A stretch of 64,000 nt of DNA from an uncultured Clostridia bacterium (lineage in GTDB: Bacteria; Bacillota; Clostridia; UMGS1883). Positions within the stretch are counted from its first letter, which is position 1. The number at the start of each line of letters is the position of its first letter. Positions 25,964 to 34,880 of this stretch are shown here, one piece after another. A program made the position numbers and the translations under genes. Under the pieces are notes generated by a model. It was not told the DNA's origin, did no database searches, and saw only the letters and a list, made by a program, of their open reading frames with translations. The stretch is from NCBI GenBank assembly GCA_934476455.1, contig CAKSNY010000004.1, forward strand, positions 1-64,000. Reading direction: 5' to 3'.

Positions 25964-28204
25964 ATGCATTCGGAAAGATTAAAAACAGAATATAAAGCAA
26001 TCCTTGAAAAAGTGTTTTCGGATGAAGTTATATACCTTTGCGGTGCCGATGTGTCGGACGAAGGCTTTTTTGAAGGTGTGTTTGCCATATCAAAAAAGAG
26101 GGTTGCCCTTGTAAAAAAGAGTTATGTGCTTTATGTAAAGGATATTAAGAACATAACGCGCGTGTGCTGCGCCGAATTTGTCGGCGGCGGTGCGCTGGAG
26201 CTTTTTACGGAAAACGGAAGGGAAATTGCTGCAAGGTTTTCTATGCAAAATATGGACGGCTTTATGATTGCGCAGCGCCTTATAGAGGAAATTATTTCCG
26301 GTGAAACACCTGTCGTAACGGAAGAAAAAGAGGAGGAAAAGCTTTGCCCGAAGTGCGGGCGGCCCTTTATAAGAGGTACGCGGATTTGCCGTAAATGCAC
26401 GGATAAAATTGGTGCGGTAAAAAGACTGTGGGCACTGTCCACACCATGCAGACCGATTTACGCAGCGCTTCTTCTTTACTTTTGGATAAGCAGTATGATA
26501 ACGATTTTCAACCCGATGATAAGCCGCCGTCTTACGGACGACGTACTTTTGAAAAAGGGGGCAGACATCAGGCGGCTTTTAATGCTGGCGGCGCTGATGC
26601 TGCTTTGCGGTGTTATTGAGGCTGTTGTAAATGCGTTTCGCTCGGCTGCGTCTTCAAAGGCAAGCAACCTGCTTGTAAGGGATCTCAGAAACAGCATATA
26701 CCGTACTCTTTCACAGATGCCGCTTTCGGCAATTGAAAAACGAAAAACGGGCGACCTTATGCAGCGCATAAACAATGACACGGCGCGCATACAGGTATTT
26801 ATTCAGGATGTCGCAATAATGGCTGTAAACGAGGCTGTAATGTTTTTGGCTATTGCGTTTATAACCTTTTCTATGAATACAACAATGTCGCTTTTGATTT
26901 TTGCGCCGATGCCCCTTGCAATTTTCCTTATAAACAGAATACGTACAGTGGTACAAAGAAGGTACCGCAAGCAGTGGCGCGTTATGGATAAGCTTACAAA
27001 CAGGCTTACGGATGTAATAAACGGAATAAAGGTGGTTAAGATTTTCGGACGGGAAACGGACGAAATAGGACGCTTTTGCGAAACTGCCGGTGCTGTGCGC
27101 GATATAACAATGAAAAACGAAAAATACGTATATACAATATTTCCGATTATAAGATTTATAATGAGCTTTGGCAGCTACCTTGTGCTTTTATACGGCGGAA
27201 CGCAGGTACTGGGCGGAAAAATGACAGTGGGCGAACTTGTGCAGTTTTCATCTTACGGCGGATACCTTTACGGAAAGCTGGAATGGTTCAGCATGCTGCC
27301 GCGGCATTTTACAATGGCGGTGGCAAGCTCGCAGCGTATTTTTGAAATACTTGATGAAAAAACACAAAGCAATGAAAATGAAAATGTCAGCGCAGAAAAC
27401 GCACGCGGCGAATTTGATTTTAAAAATATGTCATTCGGCTACAAAAGCTACCGCAGGGTGCTCAGGAATATAAACGCGCATATAGCACCCGGTGAAATGA
27501 TAGGCATTGTAGGACACAGCGGCGCAGGTAAAAGCACGCTGATAAATCTGATAATGAAGCTTTATTCACCGAACCGCGGAGAAATTACACTTGACGGAAA
27601 GAGCATTTCGCGGTATGATGAAACATACAGGCATTGTATGGGAATAGTGCTTCAGGAAAATTACCTTTTCAGCGGTTCTGTTCTGGAAAATATAAGGTAT
27701 GCAGCGCCGAATGCAAGCCTTGAGGATTGCATTGCCGCCGCAAAAATGGCAAACGCGCATAATTTTATAATGTCGCTCCCGGATGGGTACAATACCTATG
27801 TGGGTGAAAAGGGGTATCGCCTTTCCGGCGGTCAGCGCCAAAGAGTTTCGATAGCGCGTGCAATATGCGCAAAACCGCGGATGATAATTTTGGACGAGGC
27901 AACCGCGTCCGTCGACACGGAAACGGAAATGAATATACAGTCTGCACTTTTAAACGTTACGGAGGGGAAGACGGTGTTTGCAATTGCGCACAGGCTATCA
28001 ACCCTTAAAAATGCAGACAGGCTGATAGTGCTTGACGACGGGCGTATAGACGAAATCGGAACACATGAAGAGCTTTTGGAAAAAAACGGAATATATGCCG
28101 GGCTTTTGCGCGCACAGCAGGAAATGGTGCGCACAAGCGCTACGATAGATAATACCCAAAATAAAGAAAACGAAAAAGAGGAGAGCGAGTATGAGCAAGA
28201 TTAG
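25964..28204 (+). CDS. ABC exporter half-transporter with PH-like domain and zinc ribbon
   Basis: A 746-residue ABC exporter. The N-terminal ~110 residues resemble the extension of its partner at 23223. They are followed by an acidic linker and a four-Cys zinc ribbon (CPKCGRPF at 128-135 and CRKC at 142-145), then the membrane domain (~160-450). The ATPase carries GHSGAGKST (~518), LSGGQRQRVS (~620), ILDEATAS (~645) and AIAHRLS. The zinc ribbon is unusual in an ABC exporter and may bind a partner. It starts 52 bases after the DUF1854 gene and overlaps degV by 14 bases, so all four genes probably form one transcript. The substrate is unknown. Confidence 0.88.
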   Translation: MHSERLKTEYKAILEKVFSDEVIYLCGADVSDEGFFEGVFAISKKRVALVKKSYVLYVKDIKNITRVCCAEFVGGGALELFTENGREIAARFSMQNMDGFMIAQRLIEEIISGETPVVTEEKEEEKLCPKCGRPFIRGTRICRKCTDKIGAVKRLWALSTPCRPIYAALLLYFWISSMITIFNPMISRRLTDDVLLKKGADIRRLLMLAALMLLCGVIEAVVNAFRSAASSKASNLLVRDLRNSIYRTLSQMPLSAIEKRKTGDLMQRINNDTARIQVFIQDVAIMAVNEAVMFLAIAFITFSMNTTMSLLIFAPMPLAIFLINRIRTVVQRRYRKQWRVMDKLTNRLTDVINGIKVVKIFGRETDEIGRFCETAGAVRDITMKNEKYVYTIFPIIRFIMSFGSYLVLLYGGTQVLGGKMTVGELVQFSSYGGYLYGKLEWFSMLPRHFTMAVASSQRIFEILDEKTQSNENENVSAENARGEFDFKNMSFGYKSYRRVLRNINAHIAPGEMIGIVGHSGAGKSTLINLIMKLYSPNRGEITLDGKSISRYDETYRHCMGIVLQENYLFSGSVLENIRYAAPNASLEDCIAAAKMANAHNFIMSLPDGYNTYVGEKGYRLSGGQRQRVSIARAICAKPRMIILDEATASVDTETEMNIQSALLNVTEGKTVFAIAHRLSTLKNADRLIVLDDGRIDEIGTHEELLEKNGIYAGLLRAQQEMVRTSATIDNTQNKENEKEESEYEQD

Positions 28205-29075
28205 AATAATTACCGACAGCAGCAGCGATATTACAAAAAAACGTGCAGAGGAACTTGGAATAAGGCTTATTCCGATTTCATATACGTTTGACGGCGAACA
28301 GTATTTCAGGGATGGCTTTGACCTCAGCGTTGAAGAATTTTACGAAAAGCTGCGCAGTAACAGCGAAATTCCCAAAACAACCCAGGTAACGCCCGTTGAA
28401 TATGAGGACTGCTTCAGGGAGGAGTTTGAAAACGGATACGATACGCTCATAGTTGTTACAATTTCGTCAAACGGAAGCGGTATGTATAACAATGCCGTTA
28501 TGACGGCAAGGGATTTCAGCGAAGAAACAGGGTGCGAGGTACACGTTATAGATTCAAAGGGATTTACCTGTCTTACGGGTGCGGGCGTGGTACACGCGGC
28601 GCATATGCTTAAAGAAGGTAAAAGTAAGGAAGAAATTTTAGAATTTTTAAACGATGTGTTTGACACAATGCATTCGTACTTTTTGGTCGGAGAGCTTGAA
28701 CATTTGAAAAAGGGCGGCAGAATAAACACGGCAACGCTTGTACTTGCAAATATGCTTGACATAAAGCCTGTGCTTACCGTTGCCGGCGGAATGGTTGTTC
28801 AAAAAGACAAAATACGCGGAAGTAAGCGTATATGGAAAAAGCTGACAGAAAAAGCAACCGCAGACGGGTATGATTTGTCAAACAGTACTGTCATTATAGT
28901 AAATACCGCGCAGCAGAAAAAGTACGAAGAGCTTAAAGAAGAACTTGAAAAAACGTTTGAAGGCATAAAAGTGAAAAAGTGTGATATAGGCGCAATTGTC
29001 GGCTGTCACGGCGGACCCGACCTCGTGGGATTTGTATTTTCCGACAAATATGATTTAGACGATTATGAGGATTGA
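28191..29075 (+). CDS. DegV-family fatty-acid-binding protein
   Basis: A 294-residue DegV protein. Members bind a fatty acid, and some act as FakB, the carrier presented to the fatty acid kinase FakA. The N-terminal ITDSSSDITKKRAEELGI and the loop VTISSNGSGMYNNA contain the Thr/Ser residues that hold the carboxylate, and the C-terminal GAIVGCHGGPDLVGF is typical. ATG at 28191 overlaps the end of the upstream ABC gene by 14 bases, which ties it to the exporter operon. That raises the possibility that the exporter handles a lipid, but this is inference only. Confidence 0.93.
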   Translation: MSKIRIITDSSSDITKKRAEELGIRLIPISYTFDGEQYFRDGFDLSVEEFYEKLRSNSEIPKTTQVTPVEYEDCFREEFENGYDTLIVVTISSNGSGMYNNAVMTARDFSEETGCEVHVIDSKGFTCLTGAGVVHAAHMLKEGKSKEEILEFLNDVFDTMHSYFLVGELEHLKKGGRINTATLVLANMLDIKPVLTVAGGMVVQKDKIRGSKRIWKKLTEKATADGYDLSNSTVIIVNTAQQKKYEELKEELEKTFEGIKVKKCDIGAIVGCHGGPDLVGFVFSDKYDLDDYED

Positions 29076-29081
29076 TTTTAT

Positions 29082-29933
29082 ATGTGGATAGCAGACAAAT
29101 GGAAAGATTACGAATGTATTGACACCGCAGGCGGAAACAAGCTTGAACGGTGGGGCGATGTAAAGCTTGTGCGCCCGGACCCACAGGTTATATGGGACAA
29201 GCCGTTTTGCCCGAAGGCGTGGGAAAGCGCGGATGCGGTGTATCATCGCTCTTCAAGCGGCGGCGGAAAATGGGAATACAAAAAAAGCATTCCCGAAAGG
29301 TGGACGGTAAACTACGGGGAGCTTACCTTTAACATAAAGCCGATGGGCTTTAAGCACACGGGGATTTTCCCCGAGCAGGCGGTAAATTGGGACTATATGG
29401 CACAAAAAATTATCAGCCGCGGCGGCGGAAAGGTTCTTAATCTTTTTGCATATACCGGCGGGGCAACCGTTGCCTTGGCAAAAGCGGGGGCAAGCGTAAC
29501 ACATGTTGACGCGTCCCGCGGGATGGTTCAGTGGGCAAAGGAAAATGCCGCGTCGAGCGGGCTTTCGGATGCGCCGATACGCTATCTCGTTGACGACTGT
29601 ATGAAGTTTGTGGAGCGTGAGATAAGGCGGAAAAATACATACGACGCAATCCTTATGGACCCGCCGTCATACGGGCGCGGCCCCGGCGGCGAGGTGTGGA
29701 AAATGGAAAATTCAATTTGCGAGTTTGTTTGCAAAACAGCACGCCTTTTAAGTGATAAACCGATATTTTTTATAATAAATTCATACACTACGGGGCTGTC
29801 GCCCACAGTGCTTACAAATCTTATGAAAATTTGCCTGCCGGAGGGTAATGTTTCGGCAAGTGAGATAGGGCTTCCCATAACAAAATCAAAAATGATTTTG
29901 CCCTGCGGAGCAACGGGAAGATGGGAACGCTGA
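29082..29933 (+). CDS. Class I SAM-dependent methyltransferase, RlmI/RlmK-like without PUA domain
   Basis: A 283-residue methyltransferase resembling the 23S rRNA m5C-type RlmI family (COG1092). The SAM-binding motif is VLNLFAYTGGATVALAKAGA (about 116-135), with HVDASRGMVQWAKEN as motif II and the catalytic MDPPSYGRG near 205-213. A PUA RNA-binding domain, normal at the N-terminus of RlmI, is absent; instead there is a ~90-residue N-terminal segment with a beta hairpin. The target could be rRNA or another base substrate. It follows degV by 6 bases and leads into the ECF genes. Confidence 0.82.
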   Translation: MWIADKWKDYECIDTAGGNKLERWGDVKLVRPDPQVIWDKPFCPKAWESADAVYHRSSSGGGKWEYKKSIPERWTVNYGELTFNIKPMGFKHTGIFPEQAVNWDYMAQKIISRGGGKVLNLFAYTGGATVALAKAGASVTHVDASRGMVQWAKENAASSGLSDAPIRYLVDDCMKFVEREIRRKNTYDAILMDPPSYGRGPGGEVWKMENSICEFVCKTARLLSDKPIFFIINSYTTGLSPTVLTNLMKICLPEGNVSASEIGLPITKSKMILPCGATGRWER

Positions 29934-29953
29934 ATTTTGAGTTGGAGTTTTCG

Positions 29954-30805
29954 ATGGATATAATAAAAACCGATAAGCTAACCTTTTCATATGAGGGCAG
30001 CGAAAAAAACGTAATAGAGAATTTAAATCTTAATATTGAAAAGGGCAGTTTTACCGCAATTATAGGGCACAACGGCAGCGGGAAAAGTACCTTTGCAAAG
30101 CATATAAATGCGATACTTTTGCCAAGCGGCGGAAGTATAAGCGTGTGCGGAATGGATACGCGTGACGAAAAGCTTTTGTATGAGCTGAGAAAGCGCGCGG
30201 GAATGGTGTTTCAAAACCCGGATAACCAGATAGTTGCGACAATTGTTGAAGAGGATGTAGCTTTCGGGCTTGAAAATATAGGTGTGGAATACGAAGAAAT
30301 GCACCGCCGCGTAGACGAGGCAATACAGGCAGTCGGTATGGAAAAATATCGCCGCCGTGCGCCGCATCTTCTTTCCGGAGGACAAAAGCAGCGTGTGGCG
30401 ATTGCGGGAATACTGGCAATGCAGCCCGAGTGTATTATCCTTGACGAGCCGACGGCAATGCTTGACCCTGAGGGCAGGCGGGAGGTTATGGACACAATAC
30501 GCTGCCTGAACCGTGAGAAAAACATAACAATAGTTTTGATTACACACTATATGGAGGAGGTAACCTATGCCGACCGTGTTGTGGTTTTAAACGAGGGCTG
30601 TGTTGCAATGGACGCATCGCCGAGGGAAATTTTCTCACAGGAAGAAAGGCTTAAAGAACTGGGGCTTGACGTGCCGCAGTCTACAGCGCTTTTTCATATG
30701 CTAAAAAAAAGCAGAGCCGGTCTTTTCGGAGAAGCGCTTAATCCGAAGGAATGTGCAGAGATGATATTAGATTTAAAAAGGAAAACCGAAAATGATAAAG
30801 CTTGA
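29954..30805 (+). CDS. ecfA1: ECF transporter ATPase, EcfA1-type
   Basis: A 283-residue energy-coupling-factor ATPase. Motifs: GHNGSGKST (Walker A), NPDNQ (the Q-loop variant typical of ECF ATPases, in FQNPDNQIVATIVEEDVAF), LSGGQKQRVAIAG, and LDEPTAMLDPEGRREV. ATG at 29954 is preferred to 29921 since TTGGAG lies seven bases upstream. It pairs with the second ATPase and EcfT to power substrate-specific S components; no S component is in the window, so the module is probably of the shared group II type. It overlaps ecfA2 by 14 bases. Confidence 0.95.
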   Translation: MDIIKTDKLTFSYEGSEKNVIENLNLNIEKGSFTAIIGHNGSGKSTFAKHINAILLPSGGSISVCGMDTRDEKLLYELRKRAGMVFQNPDNQIVATIVEEDVAFGLENIGVEYEEMHRRVDEAIQAVGMEKYRRRAPHLLSGGQKQRVAIAGILAMQPECIILDEPTAMLDPEGRREVMDTIRCLNREKNITIVLITHYMEEVTYADRVVVLNEGCVAMDASPREIFSQEERLKELGLDVPQSTALFHMLKKSRAGLFGEALNPKECAEMILDLKRKTENDKA

Positions 30806-31643
30806 AAATATTTCATATGCGTATAACGGAAATTCCCCTACAGATACTATGGCACTCAACGGGGTAAGTCTTTCAATAAACGAAAATGAATTTATCGGAA
30901 TTGCAGGCCGAACCGGAAGCGGAAAAACAACCGTTGCGCAAATTCTTTCGGGTATAATAACACCCGCTTCGGGAGAAATAACTGTTGACGGAAAGCGTTT
31001 TGCCGATTATAAGGCTGCCGCGAGGGAGCTTAGAAAAAAGGTAGGTATTGTGTTTCAATATCCCGAGCATCAGCTGTTTGAAGAAACGGTTTACAGGGAT
31101 ATAGCTTTCGGACCCAAGAATTTGGGAATGACCGAAAAAGAAATTGACATATGTGTAAAAAAAAGCGCAGAGCTTGTACAGATAAGCAATTCGATGCTTG
31201 AAAAATCGCCGTTTGAGCTTTCGGGCGGACAGAAGCGGCGCGTTGCCATAGCTGGTGTGCTGGCAACGAATCCGTCGGTTATAATACTTGACGAGCCGGC
31301 GGCGGGGCTTGACCCTATGGGGCGCAAAAGACTTTTCGGGCAGCTTAAGGATATAAGAAAGGAAAAGGGCGTTTCAATTGTGCTTATATCGCACAGTATG
31401 GAGGATTTGGCGGAAAATACAACGCGCGTTGTACTTTTAAATTCCGGAAAAATTTTTGAGGACGCGCCCACAGGCAAGGTTTTTTCAAATTATGCAATGC
31501 TTAAAGAATGCGGTCTTGATATTCCGGAGATAACCTCTGTTATGCACCTTTTAAGAAAGGGCAAAATGAATATAAGCCGTGATATATTTACGATTGAAGA
31601 CGCCTGCCGAGAGATAATGAAATGCCTGGGAGGTGGGGCTTAA
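30792..31643 (+). CDS. ecfA2: ECF transporter ATPase, EcfA2-type
   Basis: A 283-residue second ECF ATPase. Walker A is GRTGSGKTT; the ECF2-type Q-loop reads FQYPEHQLFEETVYRDIAFGPKN, where EcfA1 has NPDNQ. The signature is LSGGQKRRVAIAG, and Walker B with the D-loop is ILDEPAAGLDPMGRKR. This YPEHQLF pattern is the hallmark of the A2 subunit. Its TAA stop overlaps the ecfT start (TAATG), implying tight coupling. It works at the membrane with EcfA1 and EcfT in vitamin or metal uptake. Confidence 0.95.
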   Translation: MIKLENISYAYNGNSPTDTMALNGVSLSINENEFIGIAGRTGSGKTTVAQILSGIITPASGEITVDGKRFADYKAAARELRKKVGIVFQYPEHQLFEETVYRDIAFGPKNLGMTEKEIDICVKKSAELVQISNSMLEKSPFELSGGQKRRVAIAGVLATNPSVIILDEPAAGLDPMGRKRLFGQLKDIRKEKGVSIVLISHSMEDLAENTTRVVLLNSGKIFEDAPTGKVFSNYAMLKECGLDIPEITSVMHLLRKGKMNISRDIFTIEDACREIMKCLGGGA

Positions 31644-32449
31644 TGCTTCGCGATATTACGCTGGGGCAGTATTATGCCGCAGAATCTCCGATTCATAAAA
31701 TGGACGCGCGCACAAAAATACTATGGACGCTTTTTTACACTGTTATTTTATTTATGATAGACGGCGTATTTATGTACGGCGTTCTTGCGGCGTTTACCGC
31801 GTATGTAATATATGCGTCGAAGGTTCCGATAAAATTTATTCTGCGCGGAATAAGACCGATTTTGTTCTTAATAATATTTACGGCGATACTTAATCTTTTT
31901 ATGACGCCGGGCGAGAATGTTATTTTCACATTCGGCGCCGCAAAGGTTACGCTTGAGGGGCTGCACCTTGCAGTAAAAATGACGGTGCGGATAATACTTC
32001 TTATAATTGGCACATCGATGCTCACCCTTACAACAACACCCACGGTCCTTACGGGCGGGCTGGAAATTCTGCTGACGCCGCTGAAAAAAATCGGCGTGCC
32101 GGTTTCGGTATTTGTTATGATGATGAGCATTGCCCTGCGCTTTATTCCGACGCTTTTGGACGAAACGGATAAAATTATAAAGGCGCAGACCTCGCGCGGG
32201 GCGGATTTTGAAAACAAAAATCCTGTGATTAGGGTAAAGGCGATGCTTCCCATATTGATACCGCTTTTTATAAGTGCTTTTCGCCGCGCGGACGAGCTTG
32301 CCGTTGCAATGGAATGCAGGTGCTACAACTGCGACGCACCGCGAAGCGCTTACAGGCGCTATAAGTTCGGAAAGTATGATTTGTATGCGCTTTTTGCGCT
32401 TGTGATTTTGTGCGCGGTACTTATTATTATAAAGGGTTGTGCTTTATGA
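31643..32449 (+). CDS. ecfT: ECF transporter transmembrane subunit EcfT
   Basis: A 268-residue membrane protein with about five to six hydrophobic helices. It contains the coupling-helix signature AQTSRGADF (the family's A-R-G motif) and a second ECRCYN region, through which it contacts the two ATPases. ATG at 31643 is chosen, since it overlaps the ecfA2 stop and has GGAGG nearby; an earlier ATG at 31622 lacks this. Its end overlaps truA (ATGA), the common ecfA1-ecfA2-ecfT-truA order of Bacillota. Confidence 0.94.
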   Translation: MLRDITLGQYYAAESPIHKMDARTKILWTLFYTVILFMIDGVFMYGVLAAFTAYVIYASKVPIKFILRGIRPILFLIIFTAILNLFMTPGENVIFTFGAAKVTLEGLHLAVKMTVRIILLIIGTSMLTLTTTPTVLTGGLEILLTPLKKIGVPVSVFVMMMSIALRFIPTLLDETDKIIKAQTSRGADFENKNPVIRVKAMLPILIPLFISAFRRADELAVAMECRCYNCDAPRSAYRRYKFGKYDLYALFALVILCAVLIIIKGCAL

Positions 32450-33180
32450 ATTATAAACTTACGCTATCGTATGACGGGACAATGTATCACGGATGGCAGC
32501 GTCAGCAAAACGGAATTACCGTACAAGAGGTTTTGGAAAATGTTTTGGAGGATGTATTTGGAAAAAAGACAGTTGTTACAGGCTGTTCCAGAACGGACGC
32601 AGGCGTATCGGCGAAAATGTACGTGTGCAATTTTTTTGCCGATACCACAATTCCGGCAGAAAGGCTGCCGTTTGTTTTAAATACCCGTTTGCCGCAGGAC
32701 ATAAGTGCGTATGGATGCGAAATTGTTTCGGGCAGCTTCAATGCACGTTTTGATACTGTAAAAAAAGCGTATGAGTACAAAATTTTAAACCGCACTTTTC
32801 CGGACCCTATCAAAAGAAATTTTGTATGGCACTATCCGATAGCGCTCGACATCGGAAAAATGGAGGAGGCGGCGCAGGTAATCTGCGGAAAGCACGACTT
32901 TGCGGCGTTTTGCGCAGCCGGCTCAAGCGCAAAAACAACGGTCAGAAACCTTATGGAGCTGTCCGTGAAAAAAGACGGCGATATTATAACAATACGGGCA
33001 GCAGCCGACGGGTTTTTATACAATATGGTGCGGATAATTGCGGGAACGCTCGTTTATGCGGGCAACGGAAAGCTTACGGTCAGAGAGATAGCCGCTTTCA
33101 CAAAAAACAAAAACAGGCGCCTTTTGGGTGTGACGGCACCGCCGCAGGGGCTTTCATTGGTGGAGGTATGTTATGAGTAA
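32446..33180 (+). CDS. truA: tRNA pseudouridine(38-40) synthase
   Basis: A 244-residue TruA, which isomerises U38-U40 in the anticodon arm of many tRNAs. The catalytic Asp lies in SRTDAGVSA (usually GRTDAGVHA), early in the protein as expected; further motifs are LSYDGTMYHGWQRQ at the start and DGFLYNMVRIIAGTLV near the C-terminus. Its ATG overlaps the ecfT stop (ATGA), so it is translated with the ECF genes, and the next gene overlaps its end by 8 bases. Confidence 0.96.
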   Translation: MNYKLTLSYDGTMYHGWQRQQNGITVQEVLENVLEDVFGKKTVVTGCSRTDAGVSAKMYVCNFFADTTIPAERLPFVLNTRLPQDISAYGCEIVSGSFNARFDTVKKAYEYKILNRTFPDPIKRNFVWHYPIALDIGKMEEAAQVICGKHDFAAFCAAGSSAKTTVRNLMELSVKKDGDIITIRAAADGFLYNMVRIIAGTLVYAGNGKLTVREIAAFTKNKNRRLLGVTAPPQGLSLVEVCYE

Positions 33181-34306
33181 GGAAAAAATTGTCACAATAA
33201 TAAAAAATGCGGCAGCTATAGTGGTAATACTGGCACTTTTTGTAATTATATTTTACCAAAACCGCGACCGTGCGCTTTCGGGTATATTTGAAAAAAAGCC
33301 CGAGCAATCGCAGGAGAAGGAATCCGAAAAAGCCGCGTTTGAGGGAAGTTTATACGGAGAAGCATATCCTATAGGCGACGACGTTTGCTATATCACGACA
33401 ACTGCCTACGGTATTTTGTCGGCAGACGGTAAAGTACGCAGCAGTGAAATTGCGCTTTCGGAGCCTAAACTTCATTGTGAGGACGAGTATACCGTGCGTT
33501 ACGACAAAGACGCAAAAGAGGCGGTCGTTTCGAAAAAAGAAAGACAGTATTATACAATAAAAACCGAAAACCGCATAATTTGCGCAAAGGTAAACCGAAA
33601 CGGCTATGCGGTTGCGGCAACCGAAAAAGAGGGATATAACAGCGAAATCCTGGTGTATAACAGGGCAGGCGAGCCTATATTTAGGTGGGATATAAGCAAA
33701 AGCGAGTTCCTTGACGCGGATATAAATTGCGACAATAATATGCTGGCACTTTCCCTATCCGGCGTAAAAAACAAACAAATGTCGGGCGAGATTGTGTTTA
33801 TAGACATTACCGACGCGAAAATAAAAACGCAGAAGTCGTACCCGCGTGAGCTTTTTTACAGGGTGGATTTCAACCGCAACGGCACAAGCGTTGCGGTAGG
33901 CTCGGATGCGCTTGTGTATTTTAATGCGGACGGCGGTGCTAAGTGGAGGTATAAGTACGGCGGGCGCACGCTTATAAAAGCGGATGTTTCGCAGCCGAAC
34001 AGTATGGTTCTGGCATTTAGTGCAAAGGGCAGCGGAATAAAGGGAAATTCAACCGAGATTGAGGTTATAAACCGTCTCGGAAAAAGGGCTGCTGAAATTA
34101 CAGCCTCCGGAATTTCGGACGATATAAGCACAAGCACGGAAGGTATAGCGGTGGCGTTCGGAAAAACCGCGCATATATACGACTTTAACCTTTCGGAGGA
34201 GCAGCAGCTTCAGTCTGAAACAGGAATAAAAAAATTGGTATTTTTCCGCGACGGCAAGCATTTGCTTGTAATAGGAAATTCAGGCGGAAAAATTCTTTCG
34301 AGGTGA
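33173..34306 (+). CDS. Membrane-anchored beta-propeller-like protein (DUF5711-like)
   Basis: A 377-residue protein with one N-terminal membrane helix (about 12-27, AAAIVVILALFVIIFY). An extracytoplasmic part follows, made of repeated short beta strands (VYNRAGEPIFRWDIS, YFNADGGAKWRYKYGGRTLI), which suggests a six- to eight-bladed propeller. This matches the description of the DUF5711 family, whose function is unknown; I am only moderately sure of the family name. It overlaps truA by 8 bases and precedes a cvpA-like gene by 4 bases, so it belongs to the same long operon. Confidence 0.7.
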   Translation: MSKEKIVTIIKNAAAIVVILALFVIIFYQNRDRALSGIFEKKPEQSQEKESEKAAFEGSLYGEAYPIGDDVCYITTTAYGILSADGKVRSSEIALSEPKLHCEDEYTVRYDKDAKEAVVSKKERQYYTIKTENRIICAKVNRNGYAVAATEKEGYNSEILVYNRAGEPIFRWDISKSEFLDADINCDNNMLALSLSGVKNKQMSGEIVFIDITDAKIKTQKSYPRELFYRVDFNRNGTSVAVGSDALVYFNADGGAKWRYKYGGRTLIKADVSQPNSMVLAFSAKGSGIKGNSTEIEVINRLGKRAAEITASGISDDISTSTEGIAVAFGKTAHIYDFNLSEEQQLQSETGIKKLVFFRDGKHLLVIGNSGGKILSR

Positions 34307-34310
34307 GCTT

Positions 34311-34880
34311 ATGGGCGATATAATAATTTTGGCAATAATTGCAATCAGTGTATACACGGGCTTTAAAAGGGGATTTGTGCGCGCCGCTCTGGGGGCTGCG
34401 TCTTCAATTGTTGCGGGAGTTGCCGGCTTTGCGCTTTGCACGCCGATAGGAAAGATAGCGGCACAGTCTGGTATGGGAAAAGCAATACGTGAAAAGGTGA
34501 TTTCATCGTTTTCGGAAAATCCCGCGCAGCCGCTTTCATCATTAGCGGCAGAGTCCGCTGCCGACATAACGGTAAACATTGTGTGCTTTATAATTTCGGC
34601 GGTGCTAATAAAGCTTGCGGTAAGCGCAGCGGCACGTATTTTGTGCGGTGTGGCACGTTTGCCGATTATAAAACAGGCAGACGGCGCTTTGGGGGCTTTT
34701 GCGGGCTTTTTCGGCGGTGTGATAATTTGTTACATATTGATAGGCTTAAGTGCCGCGTTGCCGCAAAATTCGGCATATAGTGCCATATTTTCCGCTATAG
34801 ATAAATCATATCTTTCGGCACTGTTTTATAATACAAATTTTCTTACGGACGCGATTTCGGGAATCAGAGAGGGTAATTGA
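34311..34880 (+). CDS. CvpA-family membrane protein
   Basis: A 189-residue protein with four hydrophobic helices, beginning with the CvpA-like pattern DIIILAIIAISVYTGFKRGFVRAALG. CvpA proteins are linked to colicin V export in enterobacteria and to envelope functions in general; the molecular role is unsettled. It is packed between the propeller protein (4-base gap) and the deacetylase-like gene (directly adjacent), suggesting an envelope-related operon tail. Confidence 0.82.
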   Translation: MGDIIILAIIAISVYTGFKRGFVRAALGAASSIVAGVAGFALCTPIGKIAAQSGMGKAIREKVISSFSENPAQPLSSLAAESAADITVNIVCFIISAVLIKLAVSAAARILCGVARLPIIKQADGALGAFAGFFGGVIICYILIGLSAALPQNSAYSAIFSAIDKSYLSALFYNTNFLTDAISGIREGN

